DNA of 64,000 nucleotides. It comes from Pseudomonas libanensis (lineage in GTDB: Bacteria; Pseudomonadota; Gammaproteobacteria; Pseudomonadales; Pseudomonadaceae). Of this stretch, positions 36,390 to 44,608 are shown piece after piece. The stretch is taken from contig NZ_JYLH01000003.1 in NCBI RefSeq assembly GCF_001439685.1, forward strand, positions 1 to 64,000. The letters run 5' to 3'. Numbering within the stretch: the first letter of the stretch is position 1; the number at the start of each line of letters is the position of its first letter. Both the position numbers and the translations under genes were made by a program. Under the pieces are notes generated by a model, which saw only the letters and a program-made list of their open reading frames with translations, was not told the origin of the DNA and made no database searches.

Positions 36390-36462
36390 TTCGCGAGCAA
36401 GCCGCTCCCACATTTGATCGCATTCGAACTCGATCAAATGTGGGAGCGGGCTTGCTCGCGAA
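36390..36462. repeat. REP inverted pair (GAGCGGGCTTGCTCGCG type)
   Basis: Arms TTCGCGAGCAAGCCGCTCCC and complement meet around TTTGATCG..CGATCAAA. The left arm lacks two bases present in the right. It lies between convergent genes. Confidence 0.85.
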
Positions 36463-36480
36463 TGGCGCGAAGCGCCGGCT

Positions 36481-36888
36481 TTACTGGATGATCAGGTTGT
36501 TGAAGAGCAGGTCCTCGACCACCGGCTTGCCGGTCTCATCGTTCATCACTTGCTGGGTTTGTTTCAGAGCTTCCTGGCGCAGCTTTTCCTTGCCTTCGAC
36601 CGTACTCATGGCCTCGCTGGTCTGCTGGGTGAACAGCGCCACCAGTTGGTTGCGAATCAGTGGATCGTTGGCTTTGACCGCTGCGGCTGCTTCGGTGCCG
36701 GTCACGCGCAATGCGATGTCGGCCTTGTACACCTTGAGCTTCGCGGTGCCATCCAGGCCGTAATTGCCTACAAACGGCGGCGTCAGGCTGATATAGCTGA
36801 CCTTCGGCGCCTCGCCTTCTTTGGCTTCCTCGGCCTGGGCTGCCATCGGCAACGTCAGGGCCAGCATCATCAGGATCCACGCTTTCAC
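36481..36888 (-). CDS. FliL-like exported protein
   Basis: A 135-residue protein with a signal peptide (about residues 1-19, ending QAEE) rather than the usual FliL membrane anchor, followed by VSYISLTPPFVGNYGLDGTAKLKVYKADIAL and a C-terminal VVEDLLFNNLIIQ typical of the FliL fold (stomatin-like). FliL supports stators of the flagellar motor; this stand-alone paralogue is outside flagellar operons, so its role is uncertain. It is convergent with the RbbA operon. Confidence 0.82.
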   Translation of the reverse strand: MKAWILMMLALTLPMAAQAEEAKEGEAPKVSYISLTPPFVGNYGLDGTAKLKVYKADIALRVTGTEAAAAVKANDPLIRNQLVALFTQQTSEAMSTVEGKEKLRQEALKQTQQVMNDETGKPVVEDLLFNNLIIQ

Positions 36889-37038
36889 AGTTCATTCCTC
36901 GAATTCGGTTGCCCGGTAGCATAACGCTAGCAAGGCTGAGCACAAGCTTATGGCGGCTTATCAGGCCCGGGCATGCTCGTTGACCCGCGGGCGTACCCTC
37001 CTACACTTATCGGCCACGACACCAAAAGGAATAGTCCG

Positions 37039-38016
37039 ATGAAAGCTGTGCTGTGCAAAGCCTTCGGCCCCGCCGAAACCCTGGTGCTGGAAGAAATCGC
37101 GAGCCCTGCGATCAAGAAGAACGAGATCCTGCTGGACGTGCACGCGGCCGGGGTGAATTTCCCGGACACCCTGATCATCGAGGGCAAGTACCAGTTCAAG
37201 CCGCCCTTTCCATTCTCACCCGGTGGCGAAGCGGCGGGCGTGGTCAGTGAAGTGGGTGAGAAAGTCAGCCACCTGAAAGTCGGTGACCGCGTGATGGCAC
37301 TGACCGGTTGGGGCAGCTTTGCCGAGCAGGTCGCGGTGCCCGGCTATAACGTGCTGCCGATCCCGCCAAGCATGGACTTCAACACCGCTGCCGCCTTCAG
37401 CATGACCTACGGCACCTCGATGCACGCGCTCAAACAGCGCGCCAACCTGCAACCCGGTGAAACCCTGCTGGTGCTCGGTGCCTCCGGCGGCGTGGGCCTG
37501 GCCGCCGTGGAAATCGGCAAGGCCATGGGCGCCCGGGTGATCGCCGCCGCCAGCAGCGCCGACAAACTCGCGGTGGCCAAGGCGGCCGGCGCCGATGAGC
37601 TGATCAACTACAGCGAAGCCAGCCTCAAGGACGAGGTCAAGCGCCTGACCGATGGCAATGGCGCCGATGTGATCTACGACCCGGTGGGCGGCGACCTGTT
37701 TGACCAGGCCATCCGCGCCATCGCCTGGAACGGCCGCCTGCTAGTGGTGGGGTTTGCCAGCGGGCGCATTCCTGAACTGCCGGTGAACCTGGCATTACTC
37801 AAGGGCGCGGCGGTGGTCGGGGTGTTCTGGGGCTCGTTTGCCCAGCGCCAGCCGCAGGATAACGCGGCGAACTTTCAGCAGTTGTTTGGGTGGTATGCCG
37901 AGGGCAGGTTGAAGCCGTTGGTGTCGCAGGTGTATCCGCTGGAGCAGACGGCCCAGGCGATCAATGATCTGGGGCAGCGCAAGGCAGTGGGTAAAATAGT
38001 TGTCCAAACCCGATAA
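37039..38016 (+). CDS. NADPH:quinone oxidoreductase (zinc-free MDR family)
   Basis: A 325-residue medium-chain dehydrogenase/reductase of the zeta-crystallin type. The N-terminal GroES-like half has AAGVNFPDTLIIEGKYQ and GEAAGVVSEVGEKV; the Rossmann half has LVLGASGGVGLAAVEIGKAMGARV. No zinc-binding cysteines are present. It probably reduces quinones or enals with NADPH. The start at 37039 (MKAVLCKAFG) is the family start. It appears monocistronic. Confidence 0.9.
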   Translation: MKAVLCKAFGPAETLVLEEIASPAIKKNEILLDVHAAGVNFPDTLIIEGKYQFKPPFPFSPGGEAAGVVSEVGEKVSHLKVGDRVMALTGWGSFAEQVAVPGYNVLPIPPSMDFNTAAAFSMTYGTSMHALKQRANLQPGETLLVLGASGGVGLAAVEIGKAMGARVIAAASSADKLAVAKAAGADELINYSEASLKDEVKRLTDGNGADVIYDPVGGDLFDQAIRAIAWNGRLLVVGFASGRIPELPVNLALLKGAAVVGVFWGSFAQRQPQDNAANFQQLFGWYAEGRLKPLVSQVYPLEQTAQAINDLGQRKAVGKIVVQTR

Positions 38017-38034
38017 CACACCTGGAATGCAACC

Positions 38035-38121
38035 CATGTGGGAGCTGGCTTGCCTGCGATAGCGGTGGGTCAGCTGCTACAGATGAACCTGAAAAACCGC
38101 CATCGCAGGCAAGCCACCACA
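38035..38121. repeat. REP inverted pair with a decayed right arm
   Basis: The left arm TGTGGGAGCTGGCTTGCCTG is intact; the right arm reads CGCAGGCAAGCCACCACAG and lacks the AGCTCC segment. It lies between the quinone oxidoreductase and the glpT control region. Confidence 0.75.
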
Positions 38122-38176
38122 GTAGTTACTCAGTGGTCTTAGGACCTAATCACGACCACCACTTATCCATTAGCGA

Positions 38177-38196
38177 CATGTTCGTAAAAGAACATG
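38177..38196. promoter_or_regulatory. Candidate GlpR operator 1 upstream of glpT
   Basis: CATGTTC and GAACATG arms flank GTAAAA, a perfect 7-bp palindrome. It matches the E. coli GlpR consensus as I recall it (ATGTTCG..CGAACAT) at nearly all positions. Confidence 0.65.
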
Positions 38197-38238
38197 CAAT
38201 TGCTCGCGTTTCCTGTGTTTGCAGATAAGAGGCGATGC

Positions 38239-38258
38239 TATTTTCGGTAACGAAACTG
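38239..38258. promoter_or_regulatory. Candidate GlpR operator 2 upstream of glpT
   Basis: TATTTTCGGTAACGAAACTG keeps the TTCG..CGAA heart of the GlpR site. Its centre is 62 bases from operator 1, close to six helical turns, and 46-65 bases before the glpT ATG. Confidence 0.55.
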
Positions 38259-38303
38259 TAACATTCGCATCCGCAGTCAAAACAAGAAATTTGGAGCTCT
38301 TGA

Positions 38304-39641
38304 ATGTTTGCTTTCTTTCGTCCTGCCGCACACCAGGCGCCCCTGCCTGAAGAAAAAATAGACAGTACCTATCGACGACTGCGCTGGCAGATCTTCGCCG
38401 GTATTTTCTTCGGTTACGCAGGCTATTACCTGCTGCGCAAAAACTTCTCCCTGGCCATGCCCTACCTGATCGACGAGGGTTACACCCGCGGTGAACTGGG
38501 CCTGGCGATGTCGGCGATTGCGATTGCCTACGGCTTGTCCAAGTTCCTCATGGGCCTGGTCTCCGACCGCTCCAACCCACGCTACTTCCTGCCCTTCGGC
38601 CTGCTTGTTTCAGCGGGTGTGATGTTCATTTTCGGTTTCGCACCTTGGGCAACGTCCAGCGTGACCATGATGTTCATCCTGCTGTTCATCAACGGCTGGG
38701 CCCAGGGCATGGGCTGGCCGCCGAGTGGACGAACCATGGTGCACTGGTGGTCGCAGAAAGAACGCGGCGGCGTGGTGTCGGTATGGAACGTGGCGCACAA
38801 CGTCGGCGGTGGCCTGATTGGCCCGCTGTTCCTGCTGGGCATGGCGTGGTTCAACGACTGGCATGCGGCGTTCTATGTGCCGGCTACGGTGGCCTTGGCG
38901 GTGGCGGCGTTTGCCTTCATCACCATGCGCGATACCCCGCAATCGGTGGGCCTGCCACCGATCGAGCAGTACAAGAACGATTACCCGGAAGGCTACGACG
39001 CCAGCCACGAAGACGAATTCAGCGCCAAGGAAATCTTCGTCAAGTACGTGCTGCGCAACAAAATGCTCTGGTACATCGCCTTCGCCAACGTGTTCGTCTA
39101 CCTGTTGCGCTACGGCGTGCTGGACTGGGCGCCGACCTACTTGAAAGAAGCCAAGCACTTCACGGTCGATAAGTCGTCCTGGGCGTATTTCTTCTATGAG
39201 TGGGCCGGTATCCCTGGCACGCTGTTGTGCGGCTGGATGTCGGACAAGATCTTCCGTGGCAACCGCGGCCTGACCGGCATCGTGTTCATGGCCCTGGTGA
39301 CCGTGGCGACCCTGGTTTACTGGCTCAACCCGCCGGGCAACCCGATGATCGACATGATCGCGCTGTTCTCCATCGGCTTTCTGATCTACGGCCCGGTAAT
39401 GCTGATTGGCCTGCAGGCGCTGGAACTGGCACCGAAGAAAGCCGCCGGCACCGCAGCGGGCTTCACCGGTTTGTTCGGTTACCTGGGTGGTTCGGTGGCA
39501 GCCAGTGCGGCCATGGGCTACACGGTTGACCATTTCGGCTGGGACGGTGGGTTCGTGTTGCTGGTCGGTGCCTGCGTACTGGCGATCGCGTTCCTGATCC
39601 CCACGCTGTGGCACACCAACAGCGTCAGCTCGGCGCGTTAA
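38304..39641 (+). CDS. glpT: Glycerol-3-phosphate transporter
   Basis: A 445-residue MFS antiporter of the organophosphate:phosphate family with twelve predicted helices. The substrate Arg residues are visible in [15 protein letters not shown] and [16 protein letters not shown], as in E. coli GlpT, and [16 protein letters not shown] sequence ([12 protein letters not shown]) is conserved. It exchanges periplasmic glycerol-3-phosphate for inorganic phosphate. Two GlpR-like operators precede it. Its stop overlaps that of chaC by sharing TTAA (39638-39641). Confidence 0.95.
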   Translation: MFAFFRPAAHQAPLPEEKIDSTYRRLRWQIFAGIFFGYAGYYLLRKNFSLAMPYLIDEGYTRGELGLAMSAIAIAYGLSKFLMGLVSDRSNPRYFLPFGLLVSAGVMFIFGFAPWATSSVTMMFILLFINGWAQGMGWPPSGRTMVHWWSQKERGGVVSVWNVAHNVGGGLIGPLFLLGMAWFNDWHAAFYVPATVALAVAAFAFITMRDTPQSVGLPPIEQYKNDYPEGYDASHEDEFSAKEIFVKYVLRNKMLWYIAFANVFVYLLRYGVLDWAPTYLKEAKHFTVDKSSWAYFFYEWAGIPGTLLCGWMSDKIFRGNRGLTGIVFMALVTVATLVYWLNPPGNPMIDMIALFSIGFLIYGPVMLIGLQALELAPKKAAGTAAGFTGLFGYLGGSVAASAAMGYTVDHFGWDGGFVLLVGACVLAIAFLIPTLWHTNSVSSAR

Positions 39642-40291
39642 GCACCCGGGCAATCCCTGGCACAACGCTTGAGCCGCGCCTCCAGGTTCTTATCTGGCAT
39701 GGCGTGGCTACGCAGGGCGTTCACGGTCTGCTCGACATAATCGCGAGTGGTGCCGTAACGCCCGCAAGCGCTTTGCAGCACGTGATTGAGCACAATATCG
39801 GGCAAGTTGCCGGCATAGCTGGGCAAGTGCCGCTCCAACACAAACCCCAACGCCTGCACGGTACTGCCATCCTCCAATCGGCAGCTGAGCCAGTGTGGCC
39901 GATAAGAAGGGTAAGGCATCTCGCGCTGCCACAAGGCGTACAGCGAGGCCTCCAACTGGTCCTCCGGCAAGCGGTAGGCAAACCCGCTGCAGGATCCGCC
40001 GCGATCCAGCCCGAACACCAACCCCGGCAACTCCGGCGTACCCCGATGCTCGTGGGACCACAGGTACAAGCCGCGGTGATAACCGTGAACCCGTGCGCGC
40101 ACCCGTTCGGTCGACGAACATTCAGGGCGCCAGATCAGCGAACCATAGGCAAACAGCCACACCGGCCCCCCCTTGTGCCGGGCCATGGTGGCCTGCATCG
40201 AGCTCATTAATTGTTCGTGAGTGAGTTGCGGCCCAAGATCGAGCCGCGGAGGGTAAGCCAACTGCAAAAGATCGGTTTCAATGGCGGTCAT
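39638..40291 (-). CDS. chaC: ChaC-family gamma-glutamylcyclotransferase
   Basis: A 217-residue enzyme expected to cleave glutathione to 5-oxoproline and Cys-Gly. The substrate loop [14 protein letters not shown] is at about residues 44-57 and the acidic catalytic region follows in GRARV-like [17 protein letters not shown] and [13 protein letters not shown]. Release of Cys-Gly from glutathione also recovers sulfur. It lies 27 bases after the TonB receptor start of transcription direction, that is downstream of that gene in the same orientation, and may be co-transcribed with it. Confidence 0.88.
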   Translation of the reverse strand: MTAIETDLLQLAYPPRLDLGPQLTHEQLMSSMQATMARHKGGPVWLFAYGSLIWRPECSSTERVRARVHGYHRGLYLWSHEHRGTPELPGLVFGLDRGGSCSGFAYRLPEDQLEASLYALWQREMPYPSYRPHWLSCRLEDGSTVQALGFVLERHLPSYAGNLPDIVLNHVLQSACGRYGTTRDYVEQTVNALRSHAMPDKNLEARLKRCARDCPGA

Positions 40292-40318
40292 GGCGAAAAG
40301 CGGTGCGCCTCCTGTGTG

Positions 40319-42706
40319 TTACCAGTTGTAAGCAACTCTACCGTAATAAAACGCGCCGCTGTAACCGTACGGCGAAAAAGTGCTATAGGCCAGATTGCCG
40401 CCACTGCTGGCGTAGGCATTGACCTTTTCTGGGTATTTGTCGGTAACGTTGTCGCCCCCCAGGGTAAAGGTCCAATTCTTGAGCTTGTAGTCGGCTGACA
40501 GATCCAGCACCCAGGCGGCCTTGAAAGTCTGGTCGTTGATCTTGTCCGCCTGATAGCTGGTGAACTCGCCATAGCGCACCAGGTTGCTGTGCAGCGCCCA
40601 ACGGCCGAAGGTGAAGTCGTTGCCCAGGCTCAGCTTGTGCTGGGGCGTGGTGTCACCGAGCAAACCGATACGCTCGCGACGATCCACTCGCACCAGATTG
40701 GCCCCCAGGCTGTCGAGGATCGCCGGGTTGGCTTTCACGTCGGTGACTTTGGTGTGGTTGTAGTTATAGCCCACGGTGCTGTTCCAACGGATGCCGTTAT
40801 CGAACTGGTAACGATAGTTGGCCACCAGGTCGACACCATCGGTGCTGGTGTCCGTGGCGTTGGTGAAGTAACGGGCGGAGGTGTAGTTGATATTGCCGAC
40901 ACCGTTAGCTTGCAGGTAGGCAACCGTCGCCGGGTTGAGATTGAGGTTGGAGGACAGGCTGATGCGGTCGCGAATGTCGATGCGGTACACGTCGAGCGTG
41001 ACGGTCAGGTCATCGGCCGGCTCCAGTACCAGGCCCAGGCTGTAGTTGCGCGACTTCTCGGCCTTGAGGTCCTCGGCACCGAGCAGGCGGGCCACCTGGC
41101 TGTTGGCCGGGAAGGTGCCAGCTTCCTGGATGGTGCTGCCGATCAGCTGCGACGAGGTGTAGGCAAAGTTCTGCTGGGCCAGGGACGGCGCACGGAAACC
41201 GTTGGAGAGACTGCCACGCAAGGCCACTTGAGGGGTGAAGTCATAGCGGGCTGACAGCGAGCCGCTGACGTTGGAGCCGAAGTCACTGTAATCCTCGTGG
41301 CGCACGGCGGCCGAGGCACTGAGTTTTTCGGTGAACTTGGTTTCCAGGTCCAGGTATTGCGCCCAGTTGTGCCGGGTACTGGTACCGGCATCGGCATCCC
41401 GGAAACCACCCAGGCCCGAACTGCCGGTCTGGTAATAGGAGGCAGGCTCGCCCGCTTCGATTTCATAGCCCTGATGCAGGTATTCACCGCCGAACGCCAC
41501 GGAGACCGGGTACGGCAGCAAGCCCACGTCGAACTCACGGGACAGGTCCAAACTGACTTGTTTCTGGTCGTTGCTCAGGGTGCCGTTGTTAAACTTGCGC
41601 GGCGTCGCCAGGCCCAGGGAGGTGTTGATGGTTTCGGTGCCCAGCTCGTACTGATTCTTGCCGTAGTTTGCCGACAAGTCGTAATGCCAGTCGTAGGCCA
41701 ATTGGCCGCGCAGGCCCACCACCAAAGAAGTGTCTTCCAGGTTGCCCTTGATCAGCGGCAAGTAGCCGTTGGGGTTGAGTGCGGCAATGTTATTGGAAGC
41801 GTTGCTGGCCCGGTAGAACGCCGCTGTTTCACCGCGGCGCTTGCTGTAGCCACCAAAGGTGTAGAACTCGGCTGCATCGCTGAAGGAATATTCCGAGTTG
41901 AACTGGAATTTCCCCTCATTGGTAGCCGGCTCGCCTTGACGGAACACACGCTGGCCGTAGGTGGTGGAGCCAATGCTGCCTGGTCGGTAATCGTTACCGG
42001 CACGGTTGGTATAATCGTTGTCGGCGCCTTCGGCCGACAGGCTGATAAAGCCGTTGTCGCCCAACGCCAAGCCAGTATTACCGCTGACATTACGCTGGAT
42101 GCCGTCGCCTTTCTTGTACTCGCCGAACTTGGTGGAAATCGACCCGCCATGGTCGGCCTGCTTGAGGATCACGTTGATCACCCCGGCAATCGCATCAGAG
42201 CCGTAACGTGCAGAAGCACCATCGCGCAGCACTTCGATATGGTCCACCGCCGACAGTGGGATGGCATTCAAGTCCGCCGGGGCCGAACCGCGCCCAACGG
42301 CACCGCCCAGGTTGACGAAAGCACTGGTATGGCGGCGCTTGCCGTTGACCAGCACCAACACTTGGTCCGGCGACAAGCCGCGCAACTGCGCCGGGCGCAC
42401 CAGCTCGGCGCCATCCACCAGGCTTGGCCGTGGGAAGTTGATCGACGGAATCAAGCGCGCCAATACGGCGCCCAGTTCGTCGGAGCCGGTGCTGCGTAGC
42501 GTCTCACCGGAGATCACATCGATTGGCGACAGCGAAGCACTTGCCGTGCGCTCCTGGGCTCGGGTGCCGGTCACGATGACGGTGTCGAGCCTGGGCGCAT
42601 CGGCGGCGGATGTTTCGTCTGCCTGCACTGGATTGAACCCCACAACGGTCAGCAAGTTGGCCGACAAAATCGCCGTGTATAGCGTGTGTTTCTTGTAGCT
42701 CCCCAT
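40319..42706 (-). CDS. TonB-dependent outer-membrane receptor free of Cys and internal Met
   Basis: A 795-residue receptor: a signal peptide (about residues 1-29, ending VQADE), a plug domain with a TonB-box-like DTVIVTGTR, GLSPDQVLVLVNGKRRH and VDHIEVLRDGASARYGSDAIAGVINVI, then a 22-strand barrel with the usual terminal aromatic (VAYNW). There is no Cys and no Met after the initiator, which strongly suggests synthesis under sulfur starvation. The control region carries GAATAAATA, also found before ssuE and lsfA. It probably imports an organosulfur compound; a siderophore role is the alternative, but no Fur box was seen. The chaC gene follows. Confidence 0.92.
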   Translation of the reverse strand: MGSYKKHTLYTAILSANLLTVVGFNPVQADETSAADAPRLDTVIVTGTRAQERTASASLSPIDVISGETLRSTGSDELGAVLARLIPSINFPRPSLVDGAELVRPAQLRGLSPDQVLVLVNGKRRHTSAFVNLGGAVGRGSAPADLNAIPLSAVDHIEVLRDGASARYGSDAIAGVINVILKQADHGGSISTKFGEYKKGDGIQRNVSGNTGLALGDNGFISLSAEGADNDYTNRAGNDYRPGSIGSTTYGQRVFRQGEPATNEGKFQFNSEYSFSDAAEFYTFGGYSKRRGETAAFYRASNASNNIAALNPNGYLPLIKGNLEDTSLVVGLRGQLAYDWHYDLSANYGKNQYELGTETINTSLGLATPRKFNNGTLSNDQKQVSLDLSREFDVGLLPYPVSVAFGGEYLHQGYEIEAGEPASYYQTGSSGLGGFRDADAGTSTRHNWAQYLDLETKFTEKLSASAAVRHEDYSDFGSNVSGSLSARYDFTPQVALRGSLSNGFRAPSLAQQNFAYTSSQLIGSTIQEAGTFPANSQVARLLGAEDLKAEKSRNYSLGLVLEPADDLTVTLDVYRIDIRDRISLSSNLNLNPATVAYLQANGVGNINYTSARYFTNATDTSTDGVDLVANYRYQFDNGIRWNSTVGYNYNHTKVTDVKANPAILDSLGANLVRVDRRERIGLLGDTTPQHKLSLGNDFTFGRWALHSNLVRYGEFTSYQADKINDQTFKAAWVLDLSADYKLKNWTFTLGGDNVTDKYPEKVNAYASSGGNLAYSTFSPYGYSGAFYYGRVAYNW

Positions 42707-43032
42707 ACCGCTCCCCTTTGAATCAAAAATAGAACTGCAATGCGTGAAGTTCGTACGATCGATCCGACTGGCGGGCGGTGGCGGTCAGTATCTGGTTATG
42801 GTCGGTGAAGTCGGTAGTCCGTTGCGATATAGCTTAAAGATATTCATCAACCAGAATAAATACCTTAAAAGAATAAGCAAAAGCATAAGCACGCTCGCCC
42901 ATTCGTCAGGATCCACGCAGCTAATCCCGGTACTTTCAGCCCCGGTTCAGCCTGGGCGCGTGCCAAGCCGTCAAACTGGCGCGCCTATAACGACCCACTT
43001 AGCCGCTCATCAAATCGACTACCGAGGTCGCC
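42707..43032. other. Divergent control region of TonB receptor and PagP-like genes
   Basis: No gene is seen in these 326 bases. An AT-rich patch at about 42825-42890 holds GAATAAATA (42854-42862) and direct AGAATAA and GCATAAGC-like repeats (42868-42890), candidate regulatory sites. Confidence 0.55.
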
Positions 43033-43515
43033 ATGAAAAAATTCCGATTGCCTGGCTTGTTATTGCTTGCCCAGGCCACCACTGCACTGGCTAGCGAAAC
43101 ACCAACGGCGACTGACGACAAAGGCTTCTGGTACGCCCAGACCAGCGTCTACACCCGGCACTTCGCACCCGACCCGCAACACAACAACAAACAGGACCTG
43201 ATCGGCCTGGAGCGCAATGAGGCGTCGGGCCTGGTGTATGGCGGGGTGACCTTTCGCAACTCGTTCCGCCAGCGCTCGTACTACGCCTACGCGGGCAAGC
43301 GCTATGACATGGTCGACTACCCGGTGTATGCGAAATTGACCGGCGGGCTGCTCCAGGGCTATCGCGGCGAGTATCGCGACAAGATTCCGTTGAATCGATT
43401 CGGCGTGGCGCCAGTGATCATTCCGTCCGTGGGCGCCCACTATGGGCCGGTGGCGGCGGAGCTGGTGCTGCTGGGGTTCAATGCGGCGATGGTGACGACT
43501 GGCTTACGCTTCTGA
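43033..43515 (+). CDS. Small outer-membrane beta-barrel, divergent PagP-like
   Basis: A 160-residue protein with a signal peptide (about residues 1-20, ending ALAS) and a short barrel. By eye it tracks E. coli PagP: WYAQTSVYTRHFAPD with a conserved-looking His, FRNS where PagP has the catalytic FKDS, and APVIIPSVGAHYGPVAAEL against PLPVLLPLASVGYGPVTFQ, ending in an aromatic strand (GLRF). PagP transfers palmitate to lipid A. The Asp-to-Asn change and low overall identity leave activity open; many pseudomonad copies carry an unrelated transporter label. GAGG precedes the ATG. Confidence 0.72.
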   Translation: MKKFRLPGLLLLAQATTALASETPTATDDKGFWYAQTSVYTRHFAPDPQHNNKQDLIGLERNEASGLVYGGVTFRNSFRQRSYYAYAGKRYDMVDYPVYAKLTGGLLQGYRGEYRDKIPLNRFGVAPVIIPSVGAHYGPVAAELVLLGFNAAMVTTGLRF

Positions 43516-43530
43516 CACGACACCGTCCGC

Positions 43531-43620
43531 TGTGGGAGCTGGCTTGCCTGCGATGGCGGTGTGCCAGTCGGCAAATGAGACACTGACCCACCGCTATCGC
43601 AGGCAAGCCAGCTCCCACAT
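43531..43620. repeat. REP inverted pair (GCTGGCTTGCCTGC type)
   Basis: The arms TGTGGGAGCTGGCTTGCCTG and complement lie between the convergent PagP-like and ferredoxin-reductase genes. Confidence 0.88.
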
Positions 43621-43636
43621 TATCCAGCGTAAGGTT

Positions 43637-44608
43637 TCAGGGTCTTGGGGCATAGGCGAAGACGTCGGCACGCATGCGGTGCGCATCCATGCCGGCGTTG
43701 ACCAATGCATCCAGGGTGCCGTAGATCATCGCCGGTGAACCGCTGGCATAGACATGCACGCTGTTGAGGTCGGCAATGTCCTCGCACACCGCTTCATGCA
43801 GCAAACCACAGCGGCCTTCCCAGCCGCACAGGTCGCTGACCACCTTGTGCAGGAACAGGTTGGGCAATTGCTGCCATTGCTCCCAATGCTCGATCTGGTA
43901 GAAATCTTCCGGGCGGCGTACGCCCCAGTACAGGTGCACCGGGTGCTTGAAGCCGGACGCACGGCAGTGCTCGATCAGGCTATGCATCTGCGCCATGCCG
44001 GTGCCGGCAGCCATCAGCACCAGCGGCCCGTCCGGCAACTCGGCCAGGTGGGTGTCACCGAACGGAAGTTCGACGCGAGCCATCTGGTTACGCTGCAATT
44101 GGTCGATGAGGTTGCGCGCGCTGTCCTCGCGGGCCAGTACATGCAGCTCCAACTCGCGTCCGGCGTTGGGCGCCGAGGCCAGGGAAAACGCCGATTTCTC
44201 GCCATTCTCCCGCTCGATCATCAGGTATTGCCCGGCGTGGTAACGTACTGCCTTGCCCGCCGGGGCACGCAGGCGTACACGCCACACATCGCCACCGACG
44301 TCTACGCACTCAATCAATTGGCACGACAATTTGCGCAACGGCAACTCTCCCGGCGCCAGTACCCCATCCCACAACACAACGCAGTCCTCCAAGGGTTCGG
44401 CGATACAGGTGTAGAACTCACCATGATCACGCACCTCGCCGGCTTGGCGTACCCGCCCTTCCACCAGCAACGCCGCACACACATGGCATACGCCATTGCG
44501 GCAGGCTTGGGGGCACTCATAGCCCAGGCGACGTGCGCCGTCGAGGATTCGCTCGCCAGGATCCAGCTCCAGCACAGCGCCGGAAGGTTGCAGGGTTACA
44601 CGCATCAA
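43637..44608 (-). CDS. [2Fe-2S] ferredoxin-flavin reductase, UbiD-linked
   Basis: A 323-residue electron-transfer protein. The N-terminal plant-type ferredoxin domain has Cys36, Cys41, Cys44 and Cys68 as ligands ([13 protein letters not shown]). An FAD-binding domain follows ([26 protein letters not shown], about 130-175) and an NAD(P) domain ([19 protein letters not shown]). It resembles CDP-6-deoxyglucoseen reductase and Fre. The ATG overlaps the ubiD stop by four bases. In E. coli ubiD is also next to fre, which suggests a supply of reduced flavin for UbiX/UbiD. Confidence 0.88.
   Translation of the reverse strand: MMRVTLQPSGAVLELDPGERILDGARRLGYECPQACRNGVCHVCAALLVEGRVRQAGEVRDHGEFYTCIAEPLEDCVVLWDGVLAPGELPLRKLSCQLIECVDVGGDVWRVRLRAPAGKAVRYHAGQYLMIERENGEKSAFSLASAPNAGRELELHVLAREDSARNLIDQLQRNQMARVELPFGDTHLAELPDGPLVLMAAGTGMAQMHSLIEHCRASGFKHPVHLYWGVRRPEDFYQIEHWEQWQQLPNLFLHKVVSDLCGWEGRCGLLHEAVCEDIADLNSVHVYASGSPAMIYGTLDALVNAGMDAHRMRADVFAYAPRP

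Noticed and set aside
38610..39665. 351-codon open frame antisense to glpT, and similar long antisense frames over argA, fbpA-like, ubi and pepP genes
   Set aside because: Composition is rich in His, Gln and Arg with no fold-like pattern; all lie exactly opposite well-supported genes.
42707..43032. Fur box upstream of the TonB receptor
   Set aside because: No stretch resembling the GATAATGATAATCATTATC consensus is present; the AT-rich repeats have a different pattern.
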